A stretch of DNA of 64,000 nt, taken from contig NZ_CP062221.1 of NCBI RefSeq assembly GCF_021590045.1, forward strand, positions 2,604,001 to 2,668,000, in the 5' to 3' direction. The notes beneath the pieces are model-generated. The model did no database searches, was not told the origin of the DNA, and saw nothing but the letters and a program-made list of their open reading frames with translations. Both the position numbers and the translations under genes were made by a program. Every line of letters begins with the position of its first letter. Position 1 is the first letter of the stretch. This DNA is from Cellulomonas palmilytica. GTDB lineage: Bacteria; Actinomycetota; Actinomycetes; Actinomycetales; Cellulomonadaceae. Positions 46,157 through 54,988 of this stretch are shown here, piece after piece.

Positions 46157-48919
46157 TCAGTGACCCGCCTCGTGCCAGCTCGCTCCGACGCCGACGCTCA
46201 CGTCGAGGGGGACATCGAGCCGACCGTCGGGCAGCGACGCGTCGGCCGCCGCCATCTGCTCACGGACGAGCGCCTCGACCTCGTCCCGCTCGCCCGGGGC
46301 AACCTCGACGACGAGCTCGTCGTGGACCTGCAGGAGCATCCGCGAGGCCAGGCCTCGGCGGCGCAGCTCGGCATCCACCCCGAGCATCGCCAGCTTGATG
46401 AGGTCGGCCGCGCTGCCCTGGATCGGCGCGTTGAGCGCCATGCGCTCGGCCGCCTCCCGGCGCTGCCGGTTGTCGCTCGTGAGGTCCGGCAGGTAGCGCC
46501 GGCGGTCGAGGATCGTCGCGGTGTACCCCGTCGCACGCGCCTGGTCGACGACGCCCGTGAGGTACTCGCGCACGCCGCCGAAGCGCGCGAAGTAGTCCTT
46601 CATGAGCTCGGCGGCCTCGGACACCTCGATCGAGAGCTGCTGCGACAGGCCGTACGACGAGAGCCCGTACGCCAACCCGTAGGACATGGCCTTGATCTTC
46701 GAGCGCTGCGCGGCCGTCACCGCGTCGGTCGGCACGCCGAACACGCGCGACCCGACGTAGCTGTGCAGGTCCTCGCCCGAGCGGAACGCCTCGATGAGAC
46801 CCTCGTCGCCCGACAGGTGCGCCATGATCCGCATCTCGATCTGCGAGTAGTCCGCCGTCAGCAGCGTCTCGTACCCCGCGCCGACCACGAACGCCCGCCG
46901 GATCTGCCGGCCCGCCTCGGTGCGGATCGGGATGTTCTGCAGGTTCGGGTCCGTCGACGACAGACGCCCCGTCGCGGCGATCGTCTGCTGGAACGTCGTG
47001 TGGATCCGGCCGTCGGGCGCCACCGACCGCTGCAGGCCCTCCACCGTCTGCCGCAGGCGGATCGCGTCACGGTGCGCGAGCAGGTGCTCGAGGAAGGGGT
47101 GCTGCGTGCGCGCGAACAGGTCCGTCAGCGCCGCGGCGTCCGTCGTGTAGCCCGTCTTGATGCGCTTCGTCTTCGGCATCTGGAGCTGGTCGAACAGCAC
47201 CTCCTGGAGCTGCTTGGGCGACCCCAGGTTCACCTCGCGCCCGATCACCGCGTACGCCTCCTGCGCGGCGCGCGTGACCTCGCCGTCGAACTCGCGCTCG
47301 AGGTGGTGCAGCCAGTCCGCGTCGACCGCGATGCCGGCACCCTCCATGCGCACCAGCACGGCCTGCAGCGGCAGCTCCACGTCGCGCAGCAGGTGCGCCG
47401 CCCCGCGGTCGTCCACCTCGGAGGCGAGCACGTCGGCGAGGTCCCGGACCGCCGCCGCGCGGACCGCGGCCCGACGGTCCTCCCCCGTGCCGTCGAGCTC
47501 GAGGTCGAGCGCACCCTGGCCGCCCGCAGCGGCCTCGTCCTCGCCGAGCTCACGGTGCAGGTACCCGATCGCGAGGTCCGGCAGGTCGTACGCGCGCCGG
47601 TCGGGCTGGCACAGGTACGCGGCGAGCTCGGTGTCCGACCGCACGCCGGCGAGCGTCAGCCCGCGACCGCGCAGCGCGTGCGCCGCGACCTTGGCACCGT
47701 GCACGACCTTGCCGCGCGACTCGTCGGAGAGCCAGCCGGCGAGCGCCTGCTCGTCGGCGGGCCCCACCTCGGCGAGGTCCACCACGGCGGCGCGACCGTC
47801 GGCGTCCGCGACCGCGACACCCCACGCGTCGCCGCCCGCGGGCGAGCCCGACCCGCGCACGTCGAGGCCGAGCACGGTCCCCGAGCGCTCCGCGAGCCAG
47901 CCCCCGAGGGCGCCGTCCTCGAGCTCGGCGAGCTCGAGCGCCGCCGCCGCGACGGCGACCGCCGACGTGCTCGACTCGTCGGGGAGCATCGCGAAGAGGC
48001 GGTCACGCAGCGTGCGGAACTCGAGCTCGTCGAGGATCGTGTGCAACGCCTGGCGGTCCCACGCCCGCGCCTCGAGGTCCTCGGGCCCCAGGGGCAGCTC
48101 GAGGTCCGTGACGAGCTGGTTGAGCTGCCGGTTGAGCTGGACCTGCGCGAGGTTCGCCCGCAGCGACTCCCCCGCCTTGCCGGTGATCCTGTCCGCCGCG
48201 GCGACGACCCCCTCGAGACCGTCGTACTGCGTGAGCCACTTGGCGGCGGTCTTGGGTCCGACGCCGGGGACGCCCGGCAGGTTGTCGGAGGTCTCGCCGA
48301 CGAGAGCCGCGAGGTCGCTGTAGCGCTCGGGCGGGACGCCGTACTTGGCCGTGACCGCCTCGGGCGTCATGCGCGCGAGCTCGGAGACACCGCGCACCGG
48401 GTAGAGCACCGTGACGTCGTCGCGCACGAGCTGGAACGCGTCCCGGTCGCCGGTGCAGATGAGCACCTGCATGCCCTGCGCGGTCGCCTGCGTCGCGAGC
48501 GTCGCGAGCACGTCGTCCGCCTCGAACCGCTCCTTCGTGATGACCGGGATGTGCAGCGGCTCCAGCACGCGCCGGATGACGTCCACCTGGCCGCGGAACG
48601 GCTCCGGGGTCGCGTCGCGCGTGCCCTTGTACGCCTCGTACTGCTCCGTGCGGAACGTCGTGCGCCCGAGGTCGAACGCCACCGCGACGTGCGTGGGCTG
48701 CTCGTCGCGCAGCAGGTTGGCGAGCATCGACGTGAAGCCGAACACCGCGTTCGTCGGCTGGCCCGACGACGTCGCGAAGTTCTCCACCGGCAGCGCGAAG
48801 AACGCCCGGTACGCCATCGAGTGGCCGTCGATCAGCAGGAGGCGCGCCGGCTCCCGCCCCTGCTCCCCGTGCTGCCCGCCGCGCGCGTCCTGGTCCACTT
48901 CCCGCTGTGCCTCGCTCAC
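46157..48919 (-). CDS. polA: DNA polymerase I with inactive 3'-5' exonuclease domain
   Basis: Pol I fills gaps after excision repair and removes RNA primers. The 920-residue protein has a 5'-3' exonuclease domain (LLLIDGHSMAYRAFFAL, ADDVLATLATQA, GETSDNLPGVPGVGPKTAAKWL), a degenerate proofreading domain (GLDVRGSGSPAGGDAWGVAV, where the DxE pair has become DxR), and a polymerase domain with LLTADYSQIEMRIMAHLSGD, RSKIKAMSYGLAYGLSSYGL and LLQVHDELVVE. I start it at GTG 48919 because TAGGTT lies seven bases upstream; an ATG at 48940 would sit upstream of that element. Confidence 0.96.
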   Translation of the reverse strand: MSEAQREVDQDARGGQHGEQGREPARLLLIDGHSMAYRAFFALPVENFATSSGQPTNAVFGFTSMLANLLRDEQPTHVAVAFDLGRTTFRTEQYEAYKGTRDATPEPFRGQVDVIRRVLEPLHIPVITKERFEADDVLATLATQATAQGMQVLICTGDRDAFQLVRDDVTVLYPVRGVSELARMTPEAVTAKYGVPPERYSDLAALVGETSDNLPGVPGVGPKTAAKWLTQYDGLEGVVAAADRITGKAGESLRANLAQVQLNRQLNQLVTDLELPLGPEDLEARAWDRQALHTILDELEFRTLRDRLFAMLPDESSTSAVAVAAAALELAELEDGALGGWLAERSGTVLGLDVRGSGSPAGGDAWGVAVADADGRAAVVDLAEVGPADEQALAGWLSDESRGKVVHGAKVAAHALRGRGLTLAGVRSDTELAAYLCQPDRRAYDLPDLAIGYLHRELGEDEAAAGGQGALDLELDGTGEDRRAAVRAAAVRDLADVLASEVDDRGAAHLLRDVELPLQAVLVRMEGAGIAVDADWLHHLEREFDGEVTRAAQEAYAVIGREVNLGSPKQLQEVLFDQLQMPKTKRIKTGYTTDAAALTDLFARTQHPFLEHLLAHRDAIRLRQTVEGLQRSVAPDGRIHTTFQQTIAATGRLSSTDPNLQNIPIRTEAGRQIRRAFVVGAGYETLLTADYSQIEMRIMAHLSGDEGLIEAFRSGEDLHSYVGSRVFGVPTDAVTAAQRSKIKAMSYGLAYGLSSYGLSQQLSIEVSEAAELMKDYFARFGGVREYLTGVVDQARATGYTATILDRRRYLPDLTSDNRQRREAAERMALNAPIQGSAADLIKLAMLGVDAELRRRGLASRMLLQVHDELVVEVAPGERDEVEALVREQMAAADASLPDGRLDVPLDVSVGVGASWHEAGH

Positions 48920-48925
48920 GGGTGC

Positions 48926-48932
48926 CAACCTA
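48926..48932. promoter_or_regulatory. Shared -10 element for divergent leaderless polA and thioesterase
   Basis: CAACCTA reads CAACCT on the plus strand, seven bases before the thioesterase ATG (48939), and TAGGTT on the minus strand, seven bases before the polA GTG (48919). The two start codons are 20 bases apart with nothing but this element between them. Confidence 0.65.
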
Positions 48933-48938
48933 TCTGCC

Positions 48939-49394
48939 ATGACCGACACGCCCGAGACCGCGCCCACCGGACACCCCGACCCCGGGACCCCCCGATCAGG
49001 GCTCCCGGAGTCGCTCGTCGACGAGAGGGGCACGCTCATCGAGCGGCTGGGGATCGTCGTCCGCGAGGTCAGCGCCGAGCGCGCGGTGGCGACCATGCCC
49101 GTCGCCGGCAACACCCAGCCGTTCGGCCTCCTGCACGGCGGCGCGACCGCCGCGCTCGCCGAGACGCTCGGCTCGTACGCCGCGGTCGCCCACGCGGGAC
49201 CGGGTCGCCTCGCCGTGGGCATCGAGCTGAACGCGACGCACCACCGATCCGCGCGGTCGGGGACCGTCACGGGGACGGCCGAGGCGGTGCACCTGGGACG
49301 GACGCTCGCGACCTACGAGATCGTCGTCGACGACGAGGCCGGCCGCCGGCTGTGCACGGCACGCCTCACGTGCATGATCCTCGACGGGCGTTGA
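48939..49394 (+). CDS. PaaI-type hotdog-fold thioesterase
   Basis: The 151-residue protein has the hotdog signature PFGLLHGGATAALAETLGSYAA (catalytic region with HGG), ATHHRSARSGTVTGTAEAVHLGRTLATYEIVV and a C-terminal strand CTARLTCMIL. Such proteins hydrolyse acyl- or aryl-CoA thioesters, for example in menaquinone synthesis (1,4-dihydroxy-2-naphthoyl-CoA) or phenylacetate breakdown; the substrate cannot be told here. ATG start set by a leaderless -10 on the plus strand. Divergent from polA. Confidence 0.9.
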   Translation: MTDTPETAPTGHPDPGTPRSGLPESLVDERGTLIERLGIVVREVSAERAVATMPVAGNTQPFGLLHGGATAALAETLGSYAAVAHAGPGRLAVGIELNATHHRSARSGTVTGTAEAVHLGRTLATYEIVVDDEAGRRLCTARLTCMILDGR

Positions 49395-49401
49395 GTCCCG
49401 G

Positions 49402-49437
49402 GGCGGCCTGACACGGGACCGGCCGCGTCAGGCAGCC
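49402..49437. terminator. Terminator between thioesterase and GNAT gene
   Basis: GGCGGCCTGAC pairs with GTCAGGCAGCC (one mismatch) around a 14-base GC-rich loop; located between convergent genes. Confidence 0.65.
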
Positions 49438-49441
49438 GTCG

Positions 49442-50200
49442 TCACCAGCCGCGGCCGGGCGTGGCCGTCGGGCGGCGCATCGCGGCAGACCGGTCGATCC
49501 GCAGGCCGAGCGAGGTGGTCTGCTCGGCCTCGGCGGGCTGGCGCGCGGCACGCGCCTGCCGACGCCGCGCGATGAGGTCCTCGAGCCCGCGCGGACCCGG
49601 TCGGCGCGCGGCGACCACGGTCGCGCCGTCGTGCTGCAGACGTCGCTGCAGGGCGGCGGTCCCGGCCACCCGGAACGCCGCCGCGGGGGCGAACCCGAGC
49701 CGTGCGAGGAAGCGCTGCATGCCGCGTGCACCGGGCAGCGGCGCCGCGTACACCTCGGCCGCGCCGTTCTGCTCCGCGAGGGACACCGCGTGCGCGAGCA
49801 GCGCGTGGCCCAGCCCGCGCCGACGCGCGGTACCGACGACGTAGATCGCCTCGAGCGCGAGCGACGTGCCGTCCTGGAACAGGCTCGGGCCGACGAGACG
49901 CCCCAGGAGGAGACCCGCGGGCTGCTCGTCGAGGGTCCCGACGAGGACCATCCCGCCGTCGACCCCCAGGAGCGCGCCGAGCTGGCGGCGCAGACGCTCG
50001 GTGTCGTCGGTGCACAGCTGGACGCCCGTCCCCGCCTCCTTGCGTGCCTCGAGGCACAGGTGGACGAGGTCGTCGAGGTCGGCGGGCTGGGCAGCGCGCG
50101 CTTGCACTCCAGGACGCACGGTTTCGAGCACCTCCGGCGGACGAGGGGGATCCGGACTCCGGCACGCCCCGCTGCCCACGACGGCGCCGACGTCGATCAT
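49442..50200 (-). CDS. GNAT-family N-acetyltransferase
   Basis: The 252-residue protein has a central GNAT domain: VQARAAQPADLDDLVHLCLEA, MVLVGTLDEQPAGLLLGRLVG, LEAIYVVGTARRRGLGHALLAHAVSLAEQNGA with the acetyl-CoA loop R-R-R-G-L-G, and MQRFLARLGFAPAA. The last 70 residues are Arg/Ala-rich and unlike typical GNATs. ATG 50200 or GTG 50209 could start it; neither has a strong ribosome-binding site. Substrate unknown. Divergent from the liv operon. Confidence 0.85.
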   Translation of the reverse strand: MIDVGAVVGSGACRSPDPPRPPEVLETVRPGVQARAAQPADLDDLVHLCLEARKEAGTGVQLCTDDTERLRRQLGALLGVDGGMVLVGTLDEQPAGLLLGRLVGPSLFQDGTSLALEAIYVVGTARRRGLGHALLAHAVSLAEQNGAAEVYAAPLPGARGMQRFLARLGFAPAAAFRVAGTAALQRRLQHDGATVVAARRPGPRGLEDLIARRRQARAARQPAEAEQTTSLGLRIDRSAAMRRPTATPGRGW

Positions 50201-50579
50201 GGACCACACCGGGCCACCGTGCCTAGTCCCCGGACCGGCCACCGGGACCGTTCCGAGCCGACGTCCGGGACGATCCCGGACACTTCGCCGCGGGCCCACG
50301 CGCGACACCCGCACACCCCGGACGGACGTTCTGCGCGCACCGCACGCGTCCGATCGTGCGACACGCGCCCGTCCTCTGGGCAAGGCGAAACGAGATCGAC
50401 ACAATCAGTGCCTAACGTCGGCCGCGCCTCGCGCCCGGCACGGCTCGAGCACGTGTCCGTACGGACCAGCAGGACCCAGCACGACCCAGCAGGAACCAGC
50501 ACGACCCAGCACCTTGCACCACGCAGGACGACCGCCTGACCCCCCGGGCGGTGTTGCGAGCACAGGACGGAGGTCCTAG
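50201..50579 (+). promoter_or_regulatory. Upstream region of the liv operon
   Basis: No gene is supported in these 379 bases. A TANNNT-like TAACGT lies at 50413-50418 after an A-rich stretch (GCGAAACGAGATCGACACAAT), a plausible promoter for livH. CACAAT at 50400-50405 is a second candidate -10. Between 50466 and 50513 lies a 10-bp-phased repeat. GGAGG at 50570-50574 is the livH ribosome-binding site. Confidence 0.4.
50466..50513 (+). repeat. Five CCAGC boxes at exact 10-bp spacing in the livH leader
   Basis: CCAGC occurs at 50466, 50476, 50486, 50496 and 50506, separated alternately by AGGAC/AGGAA and ACGAC, so the true unit is about 20 bases repeated twice. One repeat per helical turn is compatible with protein binding to one DNA face, or with simple slippage. 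Confidence 0.8.
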
Positions 50580-52010
50580 GTGAGCGCTCTCGCCCATCCA
50601 GGACGAGCACCGGGCACGGCACGACACACGATCTCGAGGCGCACCAGGCGCGCGGCAGGCACGCTCGTGCTCGCCCTGGCCGCGCTCCTCGCCGTCGTCC
50701 TGCACGCGGCACCGGCAGCCGCGACCGCCGCGGAGCCCTGCACCCCTGACGCGACGACCGGGTGCGTGCTCGGGACGATCAAGACGGCCGCCGGCGAGCC
50801 GGCGGTCGGCGTCGTCCTCACCGTCGAGGGCGGGGGCGAGAGCGTCGAGGTGACGACGGGGGCCGACGGCACCTGGTCGGTCCCGGTCACCGCCGCCGGG
50901 GACTACACGGTGACGATCGACCCCGCGACGCTGCCCGAGGGCGAGAGCCTGCGGGACCCGTCCGTGACGTCACGGACGGTCAAGGTGCTGCTCAACTCGC
51001 AGTCCCGCGCGCTGTTCGCGCTCGGCGAGCCGACCGGCGGCACGACGACCGCACCCACGCAGGGAGCGACGTCCGGACCGGACGACGAGGCGCCGAGCTC
51101 CGGGGGCGGCTCGAGCACCGGCGGCGTGACGGGCAAGCGCGTCGCGCAGCAGTTCGCGAACGGCCTCGTGTTCGGGCTGCTCCTGGCGCTCGCGTCGGTC
51201 GGTCTCTCGCTCATCTACGGCACGACCGGGCTGAGCAGCTTCGCGCACGGCGAGCAGGTCACGCTCGGCGCGATCCTCGCCTACTTCTTCGTCCAGACCG
51301 TCGGGCTCGACCTGTGGCTCGCGGCCGTGCTCGCGACGCTGGTCGGAGCCGCGTCGGGCTGGCTGCAGGACGCGGGGATCTGGCGCCCGCTGCGACGCAA
51401 GCGCATCGGCCTCACGCAGCAGATGATCGTCACGATCGGTCTGTCGATGGTGCTGCAGTACCTCTTCCAGTTCCTGCTCGGGGGCGGGCGCCTGCGCATC
51501 GACACCACGAACCCGACGCGCGTCACGATCGGGCCGGTCTCCCTGACCCAGCAGGCGCTCGTGTCGGCGGGGATCGCGGTCGTCGTGCTCGCGGCCGTCG
51601 CGGTGTTCCTCCTCTACAGCCGCACGGGCCGCGCGACGCGCGCCGTGTCCGACAACCCGGCGCTCGCCGCCGCGTCGGGCATCGGGGTCGAGCGCGTGAT
51701 CCGGGTCGTGTGGACGGGCGCCGCGGGCCTCGCGGCCCTGGGCGGGGTGCTCACCGGCCTGTACTTCCAGTCGACCGCCTGGAACATGGGCGGCACCGTG
51801 CTGCTCCTGATGTTCGCGGCCGTCACGCTCGGCGGGCTCGGCACGGCGTGGGGTGCGCTCGCCGGGTCGATCGTCATCGGCGTCGTCGCCGAGATGTCGA
51901 GCCTCGTCATCCCGTCCGACATGAAGTACGCAGGAGCGCTGCTCATCCTCATCCTCGTCCTCCTCGTGCGGCCCCAGGGCATCCTGGGCCGCCGGGACCG
52001 GATCGGCTGA
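50580..52010 (+). CDS. livH: Branched-chain amino-acid ABC transporter permease LivH with secreted beta-domain N-terminal extension
   Basis: The 476-residue protein is a fusion. Residues 1-50 form a secretion signal or first membrane helix (GTLVLALAALLAVVLHAAPAAATA). Residues about 54-150 form a Cna-B/carboxypeptidase-regulatory-like beta-sandwich (GTIKTAAGEPAVGVVLTVEG, DGTWSVPVTAAGDYTVTI) with two Cys at 54 and 62. Then comes a Gly/Ser/Thr linker to about 185, and a LivH permease of eight or so helices from QQFANGLVFGLLLALASVGLSLIYGTTGL to VRPQGILGRRDRIG. GTG 50580 has GGAGG six to seven bases upstream. The permease half is standard; the extension would face outside. Whether the extension is cleaved is not known. 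Confidence 0.9.
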   Translation: MSALAHPGRAPGTARHTISRRTRRAAGTLVLALAALLAVVLHAAPAAATAAEPCTPDATTGCVLGTIKTAAGEPAVGVVLTVEGGGESVEVTTGADGTWSVPVTAAGDYTVTIDPATLPEGESLRDPSVTSRTVKVLLNSQSRALFALGEPTGGTTTAPTQGATSGPDDEAPSSGGGSSTGGVTGKRVAQQFANGLVFGLLLALASVGLSLIYGTTGLSSFAHGEQVTLGAILAYFFVQTVGLDLWLAAVLATLVGAASGWLQDAGIWRPLRRKRIGLTQQMIVTIGLSMVLQYLFQFLLGGGRLRIDTTNPTRVTIGPVSLTQQALVSAGIAVVVLAAVAVFLLYSRTGRATRAVSDNPALAAASGIGVERVIRVVWTGAAGLAALGGVLTGLYFQSTAWNMGGTVLLLMFAAVTLGGLGTAWGALAGSIVIGVVAEMSSLVIPSDMKYAGALLILILVLLVRPQGILGRRDRIG

Positions 52011-52026
52011 GGCCAGGAGGGACACC

Positions 52027-53013
52027 ATGGACTGGACCCGGATCCTCACCAACGTCGCCGGCGAGGCGTTCGCGCCCGCGACGGCGGCCTACGCGCTCGC
52101 GGCGATCGGCCTCAACGTGCACTTCGGCATGACGGGACTGCTCAACTTCGGCCAGGCAGGCTTCGTGCTCCTCGGCGCGTACTCCTACGCGATCACCGCG
52201 ATCGCCGGGTGGCCGTTCTGGGCGTCGGTGCTCGCCGCGATCGCGTCGGCCGTCGTGTTCGGCATCATCCTCGGCATCCCGACGCTCAAGCTGCGCGGCG
52301 ACTACCTGTCGATCGTCACGATCGCCGCCGCGGAGATCGTCCGCATCGTCAGCCGCTCGACCTCGCTCACCGAGCTCACCGGTGGCAACTCCGGGCTGTC
52401 GGGAGGTGACGGGTTCAAGAAGTCCTTCGAGGCGTTGTGCCCGTTCCCGGACGGCTCCACGACGATCTGGCTGTGGACCTACCCGAACTGCACCTCGGGC
52501 TCGTGGTGGCTGCGTGTCGCCGCGTGGAGCGCGGTCGCGGTCGGCTGCCTGCTCGTGTGGCGCTGGATGCGCTCGCCCTGGGGCCGCGTGCTCAAGGGTG
52601 TGCGCGAGGACGAGGACGCGGTGCGCGCGCTCGGCAAGAACGTGTACGGCTACAAGATGCAGGCGCTCGTGCTCGGCGGCATCGGCGGCGCGATCGCGGG
52701 CATCTTCTACACGCTGCCCACCGCCGTGCAGGCCGACTCGATGGGCCGCACCATGACGTTCAACATCTGGACGATCCTGCTGCTGGGCGGCGCCGCGACC
52801 GTCTTCGGACCCGTGCTCGGATCGGTGCTCATGTGGACCGTGTTCATGCTCGTCAAGAGCGTGCTGCGCGACCTCGACCTGTCGTTCATCTCGAGCACGC
52901 AGTCCGAGGCCTTCTCCTGGATGCTCGTCGGGCTCACGCTGATGCTGCTCGTGATCTTCCGGCCACAAGGCATCCTCGGCGACAAGAAGGAGCTGTCGAT
53001 CGATGTCCGCTGA
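52027..53013 (+). CDS. livM: Branched-chain amino-acid ABC transporter permease LivM
   Basis: LivM is the partner permease of LivH. The 328-residue membrane protein has GLNVHFGMTGLLNFGQAGFVLLGAYSYAI, GIILGIPTLKLRGDYLSIVTIAAAEIVRIV (the coupling region) and AEAFSWMLVGLTL-type C-terminal helices ending FRPQGILGDKKE. A loop of about 50 residues with two Cys (ALCPFPDGS, YPNCTSG) lies between helices and would be outside. ATG start with CCAGGAGGG upstream. The stop overlaps livG by 11 bases. Confidence 0.95.
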   Translation: MDWTRILTNVAGEAFAPATAAYALAAIGLNVHFGMTGLLNFGQAGFVLLGAYSYAITAIAGWPFWASVLAAIASAVVFGIILGIPTLKLRGDYLSIVTIAAAEIVRIVSRSTSLTELTGGNSGLSGGDGFKKSFEALCPFPDGSTTIWLWTYPNCTSGSWWLRVAAWSAVAVGCLLVWRWMRSPWGRVLKGVREDEDAVRALGKNVYGYKMQALVLGGIGGAIAGIFYTLPTAVQADSMGRTMTFNIWTILLLGGAATVFGPVLGSVLMWTVFMLVKSVLRDLDLSFISSTQSEAFSWMLVGLTLMLLVIFRPQGILGDKKELSIDVR

Positions 53014-53973
53014 GACGCCCCCGACCCCCGACGCCGGGTCGCCCGACGTGGACGCCCCCCAGGTCGTCCCGCGCGAGCGCATCGCCCGCGACCTCGCCGC
53101 GGTGCCCCGCGTGCCGGGCGCATCCAAGCCCGACCCGATCATCGTCGCCTCGGGCGTGCGCCGGACGTTCGGCGGCATCAACGCCGTCGACGTCGAGCAC
53201 CTCGAGGTGCAGCGCGGCGCCATCACGGCGCTCATCGGCCCGAACGGTGCCGGTAAGACGACGCTGTTCAACCTCCTGACGGGGTTCGACCGCGCCGACG
53301 CCGGCGAGTGGACGTTCGAGGGCCGCCCGGCCCACGGCAAGCCGGCGGCGCGCATGGCAGGGGCCGGCATGGTGCGCACGTTCCAGCTCACCAAGGCCCT
53401 GTCGCGCATGACCGTCATGGACAACATGCGCCTCGGTGCGACCGCCCAGCGCGGCGAGAACCTGCTCGGGTCCCTCCTGCCGTGGCTCTGGCGGACGCAG
53501 GAGGCCGAGATCACCGAGCGCGCGCGCGAGCTGCTCGAGCGCTTCAAGCTCGACACCAAGGCCGACGATTTCGCCGGCAGCCTGTCGGGCGGGCAGCGCA
53601 AGCTGCTGGAGATGGCACGCGCGCTCATGACGCGCCCCACGATGGTCATGCTCGACGAGCCGATGGCCGGCGTGAACCCCGCGCTGACCCAGTCGCTCCT
53701 CGGGCACATCGAGGCGCTGCGCGACGAGGGCATGACCGTGCTCTTCGTCGAGCACGACATGCACATGGTGCGCCACATCTCCGACTGGGTCGTCGTGATG
53801 GCGGAGGGGCGCATCGTCGCCGAGGGGCCGCCCGAGACGATCATGCAGGACCAGGCCGTCGTCGACGCCTACCTCGGTGCGCACCACGACACCGACCTGG
53901 GCGACGACTCGCTGCTCGAGGACGACGTCGTCGAGCAGTACGAGGCAGAGGCCGAGGCCGAGGAGGCGACGCA

Positions 53974-53977
<4 letters not shown>
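53003..53977 (+). CDS. livG: Branched-chain amino-acid ABC transporter ATP-binding protein LivG
   Basis: The 324-residue ATPase has Walker A GPNGAGKTTLFNLLTG, signature LSGGQRKLLEMARALM, Walker B MVMLDEPMAGVNP and the switch His in LFVEHDMHMV. It is longer than usual: about 45 extra residues at the N-terminus rich in Pro/Asp, and an acidic 25-residue C-terminal tail (DDSLLEDDVVEQYEAEAEAEE). ATG 53003 lies inside the end of livM, with AGGAG upstream. The stop overlaps livF (GTGA). Clear member of the LivG subfamily. Confidence 0.95.
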
Positions 53978-54783
<806 letters not shown>

Positions 54784-54800
54784 GCCGCGCCCCACGAGCG

Positions 54801-54839
54801 ACGAGAGGGCTCGATCCCCCAGGGGTCGAGCCCTCTCGT
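54801..54839 (+). terminator. liv operon terminator
   Basis: ACGAGAGGGCTCGA and TCGAGCCCTCTCGT form a perfect 14-pair stem with an 11-base loop, about 20 bases past the livF stop. Confidence 0.85.
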
Positions 54840-54864
54840 GTCGTCCGCGCGGCGACGGACATGA

Positions 54865-54922
54865 CCGGACGTCTGGACCGGACTGCACGGCCGGACTGCG
54901 CGGCCGGACCTCGCAGCCGGAC
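54865..54922. repeat. Five CCGGAC boxes at exact 13-bp spacing between two terminators
   Basis: CCGGAC begins at 54865, 54878, 54891, 54904 and 54917, a perfect 13-bp period within a degenerate tandem array (CGGCCGGACTGCG-like units). It lies between the livF terminator and the livK terminator. Confidence 0.8.
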
Positions 54923-54931
54923 TCGGACGCG

Positions 54932-54970
54932 CGTCGGCCCCGACGGTCACCGCGACCGTCGGGGCCGACG
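54932..54970 (-). terminator. livK terminator
   Basis: CGTCGGCCCCGACGGT and ACCGTCGGGGCCGACG form a perfect 16-pair stem with a seven-base loop, about 20 bases past the livK stop on the minus strand. Confidence 0.85.
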
Positions 54971-54988
54971 TGTCAGCTCACCGAGGCA

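Noticed and set aside
50466..50513. CRISPR-like direct repeats
   Set aside because: Units are 10-20 bp with no unique spacers and no cas genes nearby. The 12- and 13-bp arrays at 15757, 23218, 54865 and 58767 are rejected for the same reason.
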